Assembly: GCA_035510855.1 (NCBI GenBank)
Contig: DATKGG010000017.1
Location: forward strand, 1-48,782
Length of the DNA: 48,782 nt
Reading direction: 5' to 3'
Source of the DNA: Palsa-459 sp035510855
GTDB lineage: Bacteria; Actinomycetota; Acidimicrobiia; Acidimicrobiales; RAAP-2
In this document: piece after piece, positions 25,702 to 33,501 of the stretch
Position numbering within the stretch: the first letter of the stretch is position 1
Layout of the letters: each line of letters begins with the position of its first letter
Notes under the pieces: generated by a model
The model's database searches: none
Seen by the model: only the letters and a program-made list of their open reading frames with translations
Told to the model about the DNA's origin: nothing
Made by a program: the position numbers and the translations under genes

Positions 25702-26053
25702 CGCGCAGCTGTCTCGCGCCGTGGAGGTAGACGTGATGCAGCGCGTCGCGAGGCTGCTCGGTGTTGAGGTGGACGAGGACGCGGATGCACCTGGGCGTGG
25801 CGCCGATCACGTCGATCTCGGTCGCGCACAGCAGGGGGATCGATCCGAAGCCGATCTCGCGAGCGGCGGTCGCCGGGAACATGGCGGCGAGATCGGGCGT
25901 CGTGGTGAACAGCACCGAGATCAGGTCGTCGAGCTGCACGGCATTGCTCTCGAGCATCCTTGAGAGCAACTCGATCGTGCGCTCGGTGATCTCGCGGACC
26001 GTGTCCTCCTCCACCGTCGTCGCGCCCCGTAGCGCACGGACCGACGATGGCAT
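25685..26053 (-). CDS. aroH: AroH-type monofunctional chorismate mutase
   Basis: 122 residues. Rearranges chorismate to prephenate, the substrate of the coupled tyrA product. ALRGATTVEEDT contains the conserved arginine, CATEIDVIG the Cys and Glu pair, and RCIRVLVHLNT the active-site arginine, all as in the Bacillus subtilis enzyme. VYLHGARQLRDDLP closes the protein. A leaderless-type promoter precedes the ATG at 26053, which is 90 bp from the end of rluB, so the five-gene aroH-plsC run may have its own transcript. Confidence 0.94.
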   Translation of the reverse strand: MPSSVRALRGATTVEEDTVREITERTIELLSRMLESNAVQLDDLISVLFTTTPDLAAMFPATAAREIGFGSIPLLCATEIDVIGATPRCIRVLVHLNTEQPRDALHHVYLHGARQLRDDLPV

Positions 26054-26065
26054 CGCCGCAGCGTA
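26051..26065 (-). promoter_or_regulatory. Leaderless-type promoter of the aroH operon
   Basis: Minus strand TACGCT (26065-26060), six bases, then ATG at 26053. It would drive aroH-tyrA-aroA-cmk-plsC, which are all overlapping. Confidence 0.6.
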
Positions 26066-26143
26066 GTGAAGAAGGGTTGGCGGGATCGCACGACCAGTGC
26101 GCGATCGGCCCCGCGGTGCGTGGTCGTGCGGATCGGTCGCTGA

Positions 26144-26884
26144 TTACGGCACCGTCGCGGCGCTGCCCACGGCCGCCTCGCCGAGCCGCCGCACCTCGGC
26201 GTTGGTCAGTTCGCGGTAGGCGCCTGGTGGCAGCGACGTGTCGGCCACCGGTCCGATCCTCGTGCGGACGAGGCGCCGCACCTCGTGGCCGACGGCAGTG
26301 CACATGCGGCGCACCTGGCGGTTGCGGCCCTCGTGGATCGCGATTCGGATGAGACCGGGGGCCACGCGGCTCACGCGTGCGGGCGCGGTGAGCCCGTCGT
26401 CGAGGAGTACGCCCTCACGCAGGAGGCGGATGGCCTTGGGCGACGGGTCCCCGTGCACTTCGGCCAGGTACTCCTTCACGACGCCGTGGGAGGGGTGGCT
26501 GAGCAGCTGGGACAGGTCGCCGTCGTTCGTGAGGATCAAGAGGCCCTCGGTGGCGCGGTCGAGGCGCCCGACGGGGAACACGCGCGGCTCGCTCGGGACG
26601 AGCGACAGCACGGTCGGGCGCCCCTGGGGGTCGCTCGCCGTCGTCACCACGCCGGGGGGCTTGTTGAGGAGGTAGTAGACGCTGCCAGGTGCGGTCGGGG
26701 CGGGCGCGTCGTCGACCGTGATGCGGTCGAGATCGGGGTGCACGCGGCGGCCGAGGCGAGCGACCTCACCGTCGACGTGGACGCGGCCCTGCCCGATCAG
26801 CTCCTCGCAGCGTCGCCGCGAGCCGTAGCCGGCGCGGGCGAGGACCTTTTGGAGACGCTCGCCGTCGTCGGACGGCTCGCCCAT
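26144..26884 (-). CDS. rluB: RluB/RsuA-family pseudouridine synthase
   Basis: 246 residues. S4 RNA-binding domain (LQKVLARAGYGSRRRCEELIGQGRV), then the catalytic GRLDRATEGLLILTNDG with its aspartate, LNKPPGVVTTASDPQGRP upstream and GRNRQVRRMC downstream. Modifies a uridine in 23S ribosomal RNA, most likely the RluB site, since this gene follows scpA-scpB in many actinobacteria. The ATG at 26884 lies four bases beyond the scpB stop region, so scpA-scpB-rluB is one operon. Confidence 0.93.
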   Translation of the reverse strand: MGEPSDDGERLQKVLARAGYGSRRRCEELIGQGRVHVDGEVARLGRRVHPDLDRITVDDAPAPTAPGSVYYLLNKPPGVVTTASDPQGRPTVLSLVPSEPRVFPVGRLDRATEGLLILTNDGDLSQLLSHPSHGVVKEYLAEVHGDPSPKAIRLLREGVLLDDGLTAPARVSRVAPGLIRIAIHEGRNRQVRRMCTAVGHEVRRLVRTRIGPVADTSLPPGAYRELTNAEVRRLGEAAVGSAATVP

Positions 26885-26888
26885 GCGC

Positions 26889-27452
26889 CTAGCGCTCCGC
26901 GAGCTCGCCCGCGAGCGCCCGGGCCTCGTCGAGGCCGGCCACGAACTCGTCGATGGGCGCGAGCTCGTCGAGTGAGCGCAGCCCGAGGCGATCCAAGAAC
27001 AGCTCGGTCGTCCCGAACAAGACGGGCTGGCCGGGCCCGTCCGCGCGACCCTTGGCCTCGATGTACCCGCGCTGCTCCAAGAGCCGCACGACGCCGTCGG
27101 CGTTCACCCCGCGCAAGGCACCGATCTGGACGCGCGAGACGGGCTGGCGGTACGCAACGATCGCGAGCGTCTCGAGCGCGGCGGTCGACAGCCGGTGCGA
27201 GACGTCGCGGTTGGCGAAGCGCTGGACGTGGTCGTGGGCGTCTGGGTGCGTCACCATCTGCCAGCCGGACGCGGTCTCGCGGAGCTGGAACCCACGCAGC
27301 TCGCCCGCGAACTGGTCCGAGAGCCTCGCGAGCGCGTCGGCGACCACGTGCTCGTCGCACTCGAGCAGGTCGGCCAGCACCGACGCAGGCACCGGCTCGA
27401 TCGCGACGGTGATCATCGCCTCGAGCGAGAAGCGGAGCTCGTCATCCCGCAT
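26889..27452 (-). CDS. scpB: Segregation and condensation protein B
   Basis: 187 residues. Two winged-helix domains: FSLEAMITVAIEPVPASVLADLL and ETLAIVAYRQPVSRVQIGALRG, followed by DGVVRLLEQRGYIEAKGR and FGTTELFLDRLGL. It binds ScpA in the SMC complex for chromosome condensation. It overlaps the end of scpA by 11 bases and is followed by rluB four bases later. Confidence 0.95.
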   Translation of the reverse strand: MRDDELRFSLEAMITVAIEPVPASVLADLLECDEHVVADALARLSDQFAGELRGFQLRETASGWQMVTHPDAHDHVQRFANRDVSHRLSTAALETLAIVAYRQPVSRVQIGALRGVNADGVVRLLEQRGYIEAKGRADGPGQPVLFGTTELFLDRLGLRSLDELAPIDEFVAGLDEARALAGELAER

Positions 27453-28221
27453 AGTCGTCCACCAGTCCGAGGTCGAAGGACTCGCTCGAGTTGTGCACCC
27501 AGCGGATCTGCAGCTCGCCGAAGGTGGTCCCCTGCCCGAGGGCGACGCGGCCCAGCTTGCACAGCTCGAGGACCGCGAGGAAACGCACGATGATCTCGAT
27601 GCGGTCCGTGAGGCCCGCGATCAGCTCGCGGAAGGACAGCGCGCCGCGGGTCGGCAGCATCCGGGCGAGGTCGACGACGGTCTCGGCGACGGTGACGGTC
27701 TCCACGGTCATGTGGTCGAGCACGACGGGCGCGGTGGGGTGGTCCTCGATGCCCCGCAGGTATGCCGCGGCGAGATCGAAGGGGGTCACGCCGGCGAGCA
27801 GGTCCGGCGCGTGGACCTCGACGGAGTCGTCGAGCCCGGTGACCCTCGGGACCGCGAGCCCTGCGGCCTCGAGACTCCGTGCCAGCCCGTCTGCGATCGC
27901 GGCGTAGGCACGCAGCTCGAGGAGCCGTGCCAAGAGCACGTCGCGCTCCTCCCAGCCGATCGTCTCTTCATCAGCGTCGACGTCGTCGGGTCCGGGCAGG
28001 AGGCGCTGGCTCTTCAGCTCGACGAGGAGCGCCGCGTAGAGGAGGAACTCGCTCAGCTCGTCCATCGAGCAGGTGTCGCGCCGCTCGCGAAGATGGGCGA
28101 CGAAGGCGTCGACGACCGGGGCCAAGGGGATGTCGAGGATGTCGACCTCGTGGCTGCTCACGAGCTGGAAGAGCACGTCGAGCGGGCCGACGTACGTCGG
28201 GGCGTCGACGTCGAGAGCCAT
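27442..28221 (-). CDS. scpA: Segregation and condensation protein A (kleisin)
   Basis: 259 residues. The N-terminal kleisin helix region contains YVGPLDVLFQLVSSHEVDILDIPLAP; the middle is acidic and the C-terminal winged helix includes FLAVLELCKLGRVALGQG. It bridges SMC head domains with ScpB. The ATG at 28221 follows TAGGGT and six bases. It is divergent from trpS, 110 bp away. A smc gene is not in this window. Confidence 0.94.
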   Translation of the reverse strand: MALDVDAPTYVGPLDVLFQLVSSHEVDILDIPLAPVVDAFVAHLRERRDTCSMDELSEFLLYAALLVELKSQRLLPGPDDVDADEETIGWEERDVLLARLLELRAYAAIADGLARSLEAAGLAVPRVTGLDDSVEVHAPDLLAGVTPFDLAAAYLRGIEDHPTAPVVLDHMTVETVTVAETVVDLARMLPTRGALSFRELIAGLTDRIEIIVRFLAVLELCKLGRVALGQGTTFGELQIRWVHNSSESFDLGLVDDYAG

Positions 28222-28233
28222 GCGTCGACCCTA
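28219..28233 (-). promoter_or_regulatory. Leaderless-type promoter of scpA-scpB-rluB
   Basis: Minus strand TAGGGT (28233-28228), six bases, then ATG at 28221. Confidence 0.6.
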
Positions 28234-28319
28234 CTCAATGACCTCGCCGAATCGACGGTGCGCGCGCCGATCGTCGGCATCGAGTGCGCCGACCACGAGG
28301 CGCGCGAACAGGTCATTGT

Positions 28320-28334
28320 TAGGCTCTCGCGATG
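28320..28334 (+). promoter_or_regulatory. Leaderless-type promoter of trpS
   Basis: TAGGCT (28320-28325), six bases, then ATG at 28332. Divergent from scpA. Confidence 0.6.
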
Positions 28335-29309
28335 GCGCGCATCTTTTCGGGCATCAAGCCCTCCGGGCAGCTGCAGATCGGCAACTACCTCGGGGCGCTT
28401 CGCAACTGGGTGCGCGAGCAGAACCAAGACGCGCTCTACTGCGTCGTCGACCTGCACGCCCTGACCGAGGACATGGACCCCGCCGAGATGCGGCGAGGCT
28501 CGCTCGAGGTCGCCGTCGGACTCCTGGCGGTCGGCCTCGATCCCGAGGTGTGCACGATCTTCGTCCAGAGCCACGTCCCCGAGCACACCCAGCTGAGCTG
28601 GCTGCTCGAGTGCACCGTGACCTACGGCGAGCTGACGCGCATGACCCAGTTCAAGGACAAGTCCCAGCGCGGCGACGTGGTGCGCGGGGGGCTCTTTACC
28701 TATCCCGTGCTCATGGCGGCCGACATCTTCCTTTACGACACCGAGGTGGTCCCTGTGGGCGACGACCAGCGCCAGCACATGGAGCTGGCCCGGGTCCTCG
28801 CCGAGCGCTTCAACAACCGGTTCGGGGAGACCTTCGTCGTCCCCGATGCGATGGTCCCGACGTTCGCGGCACGGGTCATGGACCTCCAGGACCCCACGCG
28901 CAAGATGTCCAAGTCAGAACAGTCCCCACAGGGCACGGTCAACATGTACGACGACGCCGACACCATCGCTCGGAAGGTGCGGCGAGCCGTCACCGACACC
29001 GACGGGGACGTCCGCTGGGACCGCGAGGAAAAGCCCGGCGTCGCCAACCTGCTCGAGATCCTCGCGGCCCTCCGCGACGAGGACCCGAAGGCCGTCGCCG
29101 AGCGCTACCAGACCTACGGCGCGCTGAAGGACGACGTCGCCGAGGCCCTGATCGAGACGCTCGCGCCCATCAAGGCGCGTCGTGACGAGCTGCTGGAGGA
29201 CCCAGAGACCGTCCGGGAGCTCCTGGCGCGCGGCGCGGACAGGGCACGCGAGACGGCGTCGCTCACCTATGCACGTGCCGCGTCGGCGATGGGCCTGCTC
29301 ACCCCCTAG
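28332..29309 (+). CDS. trpS: Tryptophanyl-tRNA synthetase
   Basis: 325 residues, class I synthetase. GIKPSGQLQIGNYLGALRNW carries the HIGH-like signature and RKMSKSEQSPQG the KMSKS loop; DLHALTEDMDP and PVGDDQRQHMELARVLAERF are conserved. Charges tRNA-Trp. The ATG at 28332 fits the leaderless pattern. Its TAG stop shares the palindrome CCCCTAGGGG with the stop of the convergent M50 gene. Confidence 0.96.
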   Translation: MARIFSGIKPSGQLQIGNYLGALRNWVREQNQDALYCVVDLHALTEDMDPAEMRRGSLEVAVGLLAVGLDPEVCTIFVQSHVPEHTQLSWLLECTVTYGELTRMTQFKDKSQRGDVVRGGLFTYPVLMAADIFLYDTEVVPVGDDQRQHMELARVLAERFNNRFGETFVVPDAMVPTFAARVMDLQDPTRKMSKSEQSPQGTVNMYDDADTIARKVRRAVTDTDGDVRWDREEKPGVANLLEILAALRDEDPKAVAERYQTYGALKDDVAEALIETLAPIKARRDELLEDPETVRELLARGADRARETASLTYARAASAMGLLTP

Positions 29310-29947
29310 GGGAGCGGATAGCCCGTAGCACTGGACCAGTGCAGCAGGATCCAGTTGAACGCGTTGGTGAACGTGCCCGACCTGTCGCCGATGATGACGA
29401 CCCCGAACACGAGGAGCAGCGTGTACGGGCGGATTGCGAGGTACGGGCCCCACCACTTATGCGGGAGCATGCGCTCAATGACCGCACTCCCGTCGAGGGG
29501 CGGCACCGGAATCAGGTTGAAGCACGCGAGCCAGATGTTGATCAACCCGGCGTAGAGCAGCAGATTCAGGGGCCAGAACGTCTCAGGATGCAGCCCGCGG
29601 AGTGCAAAGTAGGTGACGGCGACGAGCACGATGTTCATCGCGGGACCCGCGAGTGAGGTGATCACCGCGTCGTTGCGGGGGTGACGGAGCCGTCCGACGT
29701 TCACCGGCACTGGCTTTGCCCAGCCAAACAGCACGCCCGTCCCCGAGATGATGAGCAGCGCGGGCAGGATGACAGAACCCAAGGGATCGATGTGGACGAG
29801 AGGATTGAGCGAGAGCCGTCCTGCGCGCTTCGCGGTGTCGTCCCCGAGCGCCAGGGCTGCCCAGCCGTGGGACACCTCGTGCAGGATGATCGACGCGAAG
29901 AGGATCCCGTACTCGGCGATTCTGAACTTCGTCTCGGTGGTCAGCAT
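29306..29947 (-). CDS. Site-2 protease (M50 family) membrane metalloprotease
   Basis: 213 residues. The zinc motif HEVSH is in LFASIILHEVSHGWAALALGD, and a PPLDG variant of the second motif (LIPVPPLDGSAVIE) is present. Four to six membrane helices are predicted by hydrophobicity. Small M50 proteins of this type are common, but their substrates are mostly unknown; no anti-sigma partner lies nearby. The ATG at 29947 lacks a clear ribosome binding site. The stop at 29306 is palindromic with the trpS stop, so neither gene has any spacer. Confidence 0.85.
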   Translation of the reverse strand: MLTTETKFRIAEYGILFASIILHEVSHGWAALALGDDTAKRAGRLSLNPLVHIDPLGSVILPALLIISGTGVLFGWAKPVPVNVGRLRHPRNDAVITSLAGPAMNIVLVAVTYFALRGLHPETFWPLNLLLYAGLINIWLACFNLIPVPPLDGSAVIERMLPHKWWGPYLAIRPYTLLLVFGVVIIGDRSGTFTNAFNWILLHWSSATGYPLP

Positions 29948-29999
29948 GCCGCCGCACCGCGTCGAACGAGGTTGACGCTGGCGGGGGGTTGATCCGCGC

Positions 30000-30338
30000 T
30001 CAGGGCAGCTTCGCGCAGTCGAGGCACCGCCTCGCGGTCGGCATGGCCTCGTGTCGCGCCTCAGAGATCGGGTTCCCGCACCGCTCACACACGCCGTAGG
30101 TGCCCTCGGCGAGCCGCTCGAGCGCCCGGTCGACGTCGTCGAGGGATTCTTGGAGGTCTGCTGCGAGTCGCTCCGCCTCGCCGCGCTCGGCGGTCACCTG
30201 TGAAGAGTCGGCGAAGTTCGTGTCGTAGGTGAGACTGCCGTTCGGCCCGAAGCCGATCTCGTCGAGCTGGGCGAGCAGCCGTGTGCGCTCGGACGCCAGG
30301 ACCTCCGACTGGATCTGGAACAACTCCGGCATGTGCAC
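30000..30338 (-). CDS. DksA/TraR-type C4 zinc-finger protein
   Basis: 112 residues. A coiled-coil region (EVLASERTRLLAQLDEIG, then TAERGEAERLAADLQESLDDVDRALERL) is followed by the zinc finger CERCGNPISEARHEAMPTARRCLDCA. This is the fold of DksA and TraR proteins that bind the RNA polymerase secondary channel; in actinobacteria such proteins are common and mostly unstudied. Either GTG at 30338 or ATG at 30332 may be used. It starts just past the xerD stop, so it is probably in the same transcript. Confidence 0.85.
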   Translation of the reverse strand: MHMPELFQIQSEVLASERTRLLAQLDEIGFGPNGSLTYDTNFADSSQVTAERGEAERLAADLQESLDDVDRALERLAEGTYGVCERCGNPISEARHEAMPTARRCLDCAKLP

Positions 30339-30341
30339 ACA

Positions 30342-31271
30342 CTAGGTCGCCGCCGCGACGTCCCCGGCCCGCGGGTGTGCGTTGCGATACGCCTCGACCA
30401 GGTGCGCGGGCGTGACTTTCGTGTAGCGCTGGGTGGTGGCGACCGAGGCATGCCCCAAGAGCTCCTGGATGACGCGCACGTCCGCGCCACGCGCGAGCAT
30501 GTGCGTGGCGCAGGTGTGCCGAAGCGTGTGCGCGCTCGTGGCACGTGGCAGTCCAACCCGTCGCGCGTGTCGGCGAACGACCAGGTCGACGCCCTGGCGG
30601 GTGAGGCGATGGCCGCGCAGGTTGCAGAAGACGGCGTGGGCGTCACGGGTCTCGTGCGACGACGCAAGCAGGACTGGCCGTGCCGAGTCGAGCCATGCGT
30701 GCAGTGCGCTCGCCGCGCTGCGCCCGAGCGGGACAAGGCGCTGCTTGTCGCCCTTCCCCGTGACGCGCACGAGCTCCTCGTCGAAGTCGACGTCGCCCAA
30801 GCTCAGCCCGACGAGCTCCGACACCCGCATCCCGGTGCCATAGAGCAGCTCGAGGACCGCGCGGTCGCGGACGTCGACGGGCGAGTCGCTCGCGGGATCG
30901 GCGAGCAGTGCCGTGACCTGCGGCTCGGTGAGGACGACCGGCAGCCGTGTGCCAGCCCTTCGCGGCGCGAGCAGGGCGGTCGGGTCCGTCGCGGTGACGC
31001 CTTCGTCCAAGAGGAAGCCGAAGAGGCCACGGAGCGCCGAGCCGAGGCGCGCGACGGTCGCCGGCGCGAGCTGGTTGCGCTGGGCGCGCGAGAGGAACGC
31101 CTCGATGTCCCTCGTCGAAGCCGCCTCGAGGGTGCGGTGGCGGGCCTCTTGGTACTCGACGAACGCGGCGATGTCACGTCGGTAGGCGCTCAGCGTCGCG
31201 GTGGCGCGACCGCGCTCGACGGCGAGCCACGAGAGGTACTCCTCTGCGGGCACGGGAAGGGGCGTCCTCAC
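30342..31271 (-). CDS. xerD: Site-specific tyrosine recombinase XerD
   Basis: 309 residues. The N-terminal SAM-like domain is followed by the catalytic domain: LYGTGMRVSELVGL holds the first arginine, TGKGDKQRLVPL the lysine, HTLRHTCATHML the His and Arg, and LGHASVATTQRYTKV the His and catalytic Tyr. XerD resolves chromosome dimers at dif with XerC. The position between pyrG-Nudix and scpA matches M. tuberculosis xerD (Rv1701). The GTG at 31271 overlaps the Nudix stop as GTGA. Confidence 0.93.
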   Translation of the reverse strand: MRTPLPVPAEEYLSWLAVERGRATATLSAYRRDIAAFVEYQEARHRTLEAASTRDIEAFLSRAQRNQLAPATVARLGSALRGLFGFLLDEGVTATDPTALLAPRRAGTRLPVVLTEPQVTALLADPASDSPVDVRDRAVLELLYGTGMRVSELVGLSLGDVDFDEELVRVTGKGDKQRLVPLGRSAASALHAWLDSARPVLLASSHETRDAHAVFCNLRGHRLTRQGVDLVVRRHARRVGLPRATSAHTLRHTCATHMLARGADVRVIQELLGHASVATTQRYTKVTPAHLVEAYRNAHPRAGDVAAAT

Positions 31272-31807
31272 GCGTCGAGGCGCGCGACGAGCGCGAGGAT
31301 CGCAATGGCGGTCGACGAGTCGCACGGCTCGGTGCCCCCGATCAGCGCGCGCGCGTCGCCGAGCGGCAGCCGTACGACGTCGAGCGCTCGCTCCTCGGGG
31401 CCGTCGGGGCGACGCGGCACCTCGGTCAGCTTCGTGGCGAGGAAGATGACGGTGGCCTGGTCGCTCCAGCCCGGGGAGTTCCAAAAGGTGCCGAGGCGTT
31501 CGAGGGAGCCCGCCCGCAGCCCGGCCTCCTCTTCGAGCTCGCGGTGCGCGGTCGCCTCGAGATCCTCGCCGTCGACGTCGCAGGTCCCCGCGGGGATCTC
31601 GAGGATCGCCTGTGCGAGGGGGGCACGCCACTGGCGCACCAGCACGACGTCGCGTCCGTCGTACGCGAGGACGGCGACGGCGCCGCGGTGGCGGACGACT
31701 TCACGGGTGAAGGTCTCACCGTCGTCGTCCAGGACGAGGCGCTCGACGTCGAAGACGTGGCTCGTCGCGAGCTGCTCGCTCGAGACGACGGTGGGCTCGA
31801 ACGCCAC
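31268..31807 (-). CDS. ADP-ribose pyrophosphatase-type Nudix hydrolase
   Basis: 179 residues. The Nudix box is EDLEATAHRELEEEAGL, preceded by PAGTCDVDG, one residue longer than the minimal box, as in ADP-ribose pyrophosphatases. GDVVRH and VVLVRQWR strands and a final STAIAIL helix fit. Probably hydrolyses ADP-ribose or a related nucleotide sugar. The GTG at 31807 is one base beyond the pyrG stop region, and its stop overlaps xerD. M. tuberculosis Rv1700 has this same neighbourhood. Confidence 0.88.
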   Translation of the reverse strand: MAFEPTVVSSEQLATSHVFDVERLVLDDDGETFTREVVRHRGAVAVLAYDGRDVVLVRQWRAPLAQAILEIPAGTCDVDGEDLEATAHRELEEEAGLRAGSLERLGTFWNSPGWSDQATVIFLATKLTEVPRRPDGPEERALDVVRLPLGDARALIGGTEPCDSSTAIAILALVARLDA

Positions 31808-31808
31808 G

Positions 31809-33452
31809 TCAGCCGAGCGCGGCGACGTCCAGCAGGTGCGGGTCGCGTCCCTCGGCCCGCTGGAGGGCGGCGTCGACGAGCCCCAAGAACAGCGGGTGCG
31901 GGCGGTCGGGCCGTGACTTGAACTCGGGGTGGGCCTGGGTGCCGACGAGGTAGGGATGCTCGGGGAGCTCGATGAACTCCACGAGCCGGCCGTCGGGTGA
32001 CGAGCCCGAGCAGCGAAGCCCCGCGTCCTCGAGGCGGTGCCGATAGCGAGCGTTGAACTCGTAGCGGTGCCGGTGGCGCTCCGAGACGACCTCGGTGCCA
32101 TAGAGCTTGGCGATCTGGCTGCCCGCGTCGAGCATCGCGGGGTACGCGCCCAGCCGCATCGTGCCGCCCTTGTCGACGACGTCGCTCTGCTCGGCCATGA
32201 GCGCGATGACCGGGTGCGGCGTCGTCGCGTCGATCTCGGTCGAGTTCGCGCCCTCGAGCCCGGCGAGGTTGCGCGCGATCTCGACGACCGCCACCTGGAG
32301 CCCGAGGCAGATCCCGAGGTATGGGATCTCGCAGCGCCGCGCGATCCCCGCCGCGGCGACCATGCCCTCCACACCGCGCTCGCCGAAGCCGCCCGGCACG
32401 ATGATGCCGTCGAGGGCGCACAGTCGCTCCTCGTCGACGTGCTCGGGTACGAGTTCGGCGTCGATCCAGTGCAGCTCGACGCGCGCGCGGTACTCGAAGC
32501 CCGCGTGGCGGACGGCTTCGGCGACCGAGAGGTACGCGTCGGGCATGCTCACGTACTTGCCGACGATCCCGATCCGCACCGTGCGGTCCGAGGCGTCGAC
32601 GCGCTCGACCATCGACTCCCAGATCCCGAGGTCGATCGGGCGCTGGCTCACGTCGAGGTCGAGCGTGGCGCACACGTAGGTGTCGAGGCCCTCCTCGTGG
32701 AGCACGAGCGGGATCTCATAGATGCTGCGTGCGTCGATCGCGGAGATCACGCCCTCGATCGGCACGTCGCACAGCAGCGAGATCTTGCGCTTCAGGCCGT
32801 CGGTGATGGGCTGGTCGCTGCGGCACACGATGACGTGCGGCTGGATGCCGCGGCTGCGCAGCTCGGTGACCGAGTGCTGCGTGGGCTTGGTCTTCTGCTC
32901 CCCGTTCGCCGCCAGGTACGGCACCAAGGTGAGGTGGACGTAGCAGACGTTGGTAGGCCCGACGTCGCGTCGGAACTGGCGGATGGCCTCGATGAAGGGC
33001 ACGATCTCGATGTCCCCGACGGTGCCGCCGATCTCGACGATCACGACGTCGGTCTCCTCGGAGGACAGCCGCTTGATGCGATCCTTGATCTCGTCGGTCA
33101 CGTGCGGGATGACCTGGACGGTCTTGCCGAGGTAGTCGCCGCGTCGCTCCTTGGCGATCACGCTCGAGTAGATCGACCCCGTCGTCGTGTTGGAGTTCCG
33201 ATTGAGCGCCTCGTCGATGAACCGCTCGTAGTGACCGAGGTCGAGGTCGGTCTCACCCCCGTCGTCGGTGACGAACACCTCGCCGTGCTCGCCGGGGTTC
33301 ATCGTGCCCGGGTCGACGTTGATGTACGGGTCGAGCTTGCACATCGTGACCCGCAGGCCCCTCGACTTCAGCAGACGACCGAGCGAGGCGGCGGTGAGGC
33401 CCTTGCCGAGTGAGGAGGAGACGCCGCCGGTGACGAAGACGAACTTGCTCAT
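31809..33452 (-). CDS. pyrG: CTP synthase
   Basis: 547 residues. N-terminal synthase domain with FVTGGVSSSLGKGLTAASLG and EIGGTVGDIE; C-terminal class I glutaminase with the nucleophile in LGICLGLQVAV and His/Glu in AHPEFKSRP. Converts UTP to CTP using glutamine. The ATG at 33452 is chosen because MSKFVFVTGG is the usual start; an upstream extension to 33578 has no match. A weak CCCCCGGC lies before it. recN ends 50 bp upstream. Rv1699 homologue by position. Confidence 0.96.
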   Translation of the reverse strand: MSKFVFVTGGVSSSLGKGLTAASLGRLLKSRGLRVTMCKLDPYINVDPGTMNPGEHGEVFVTDDGGETDLDLGHYERFIDEALNRNSNTTTGSIYSSVIAKERRGDYLGKTVQVIPHVTDEIKDRIKRLSSEETDVVIVEIGGTVGDIEIVPFIEAIRQFRRDVGPTNVCYVHLTLVPYLAANGEQKTKPTQHSVTELRSRGIQPHVIVCRSDQPITDGLKRKISLLCDVPIEGVISAIDARSIYEIPLVLHEEGLDTYVCATLDLDVSQRPIDLGIWESMVERVDASDRTVRIGIVGKYVSMPDAYLSVAEAVRHAGFEYRARVELHWIDAELVPEHVDEERLCALDGIIVPGGFGERGVEGMVAAAGIARRCEIPYLGICLGLQVAVVEIARNLAGLEGANSTEIDATTPHPVIALMAEQSDVVDKGGTMRLGAYPAMLDAGSQIAKLYGTEVVSERHRHRYEFNARYRHRLEDAGLRCSGSSPDGRLVEFIELPEHPYLVGTQAHPEFKSRPDRPHPLFLGLVDAALQRAEGRDPHLLDVAALG

Positions 33453-33501
33453 CTGCCGGGGGCACCGTGGACCCGCACGGAGACACGCTAGACGCTCGTG
33501 C

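Noticed and set aside
32037..33413. 458-codon plus-strand open frame opposite pyrG
   Set aside because: Mirror of a highly conserved gene, with no recognisable domain and biased composition.
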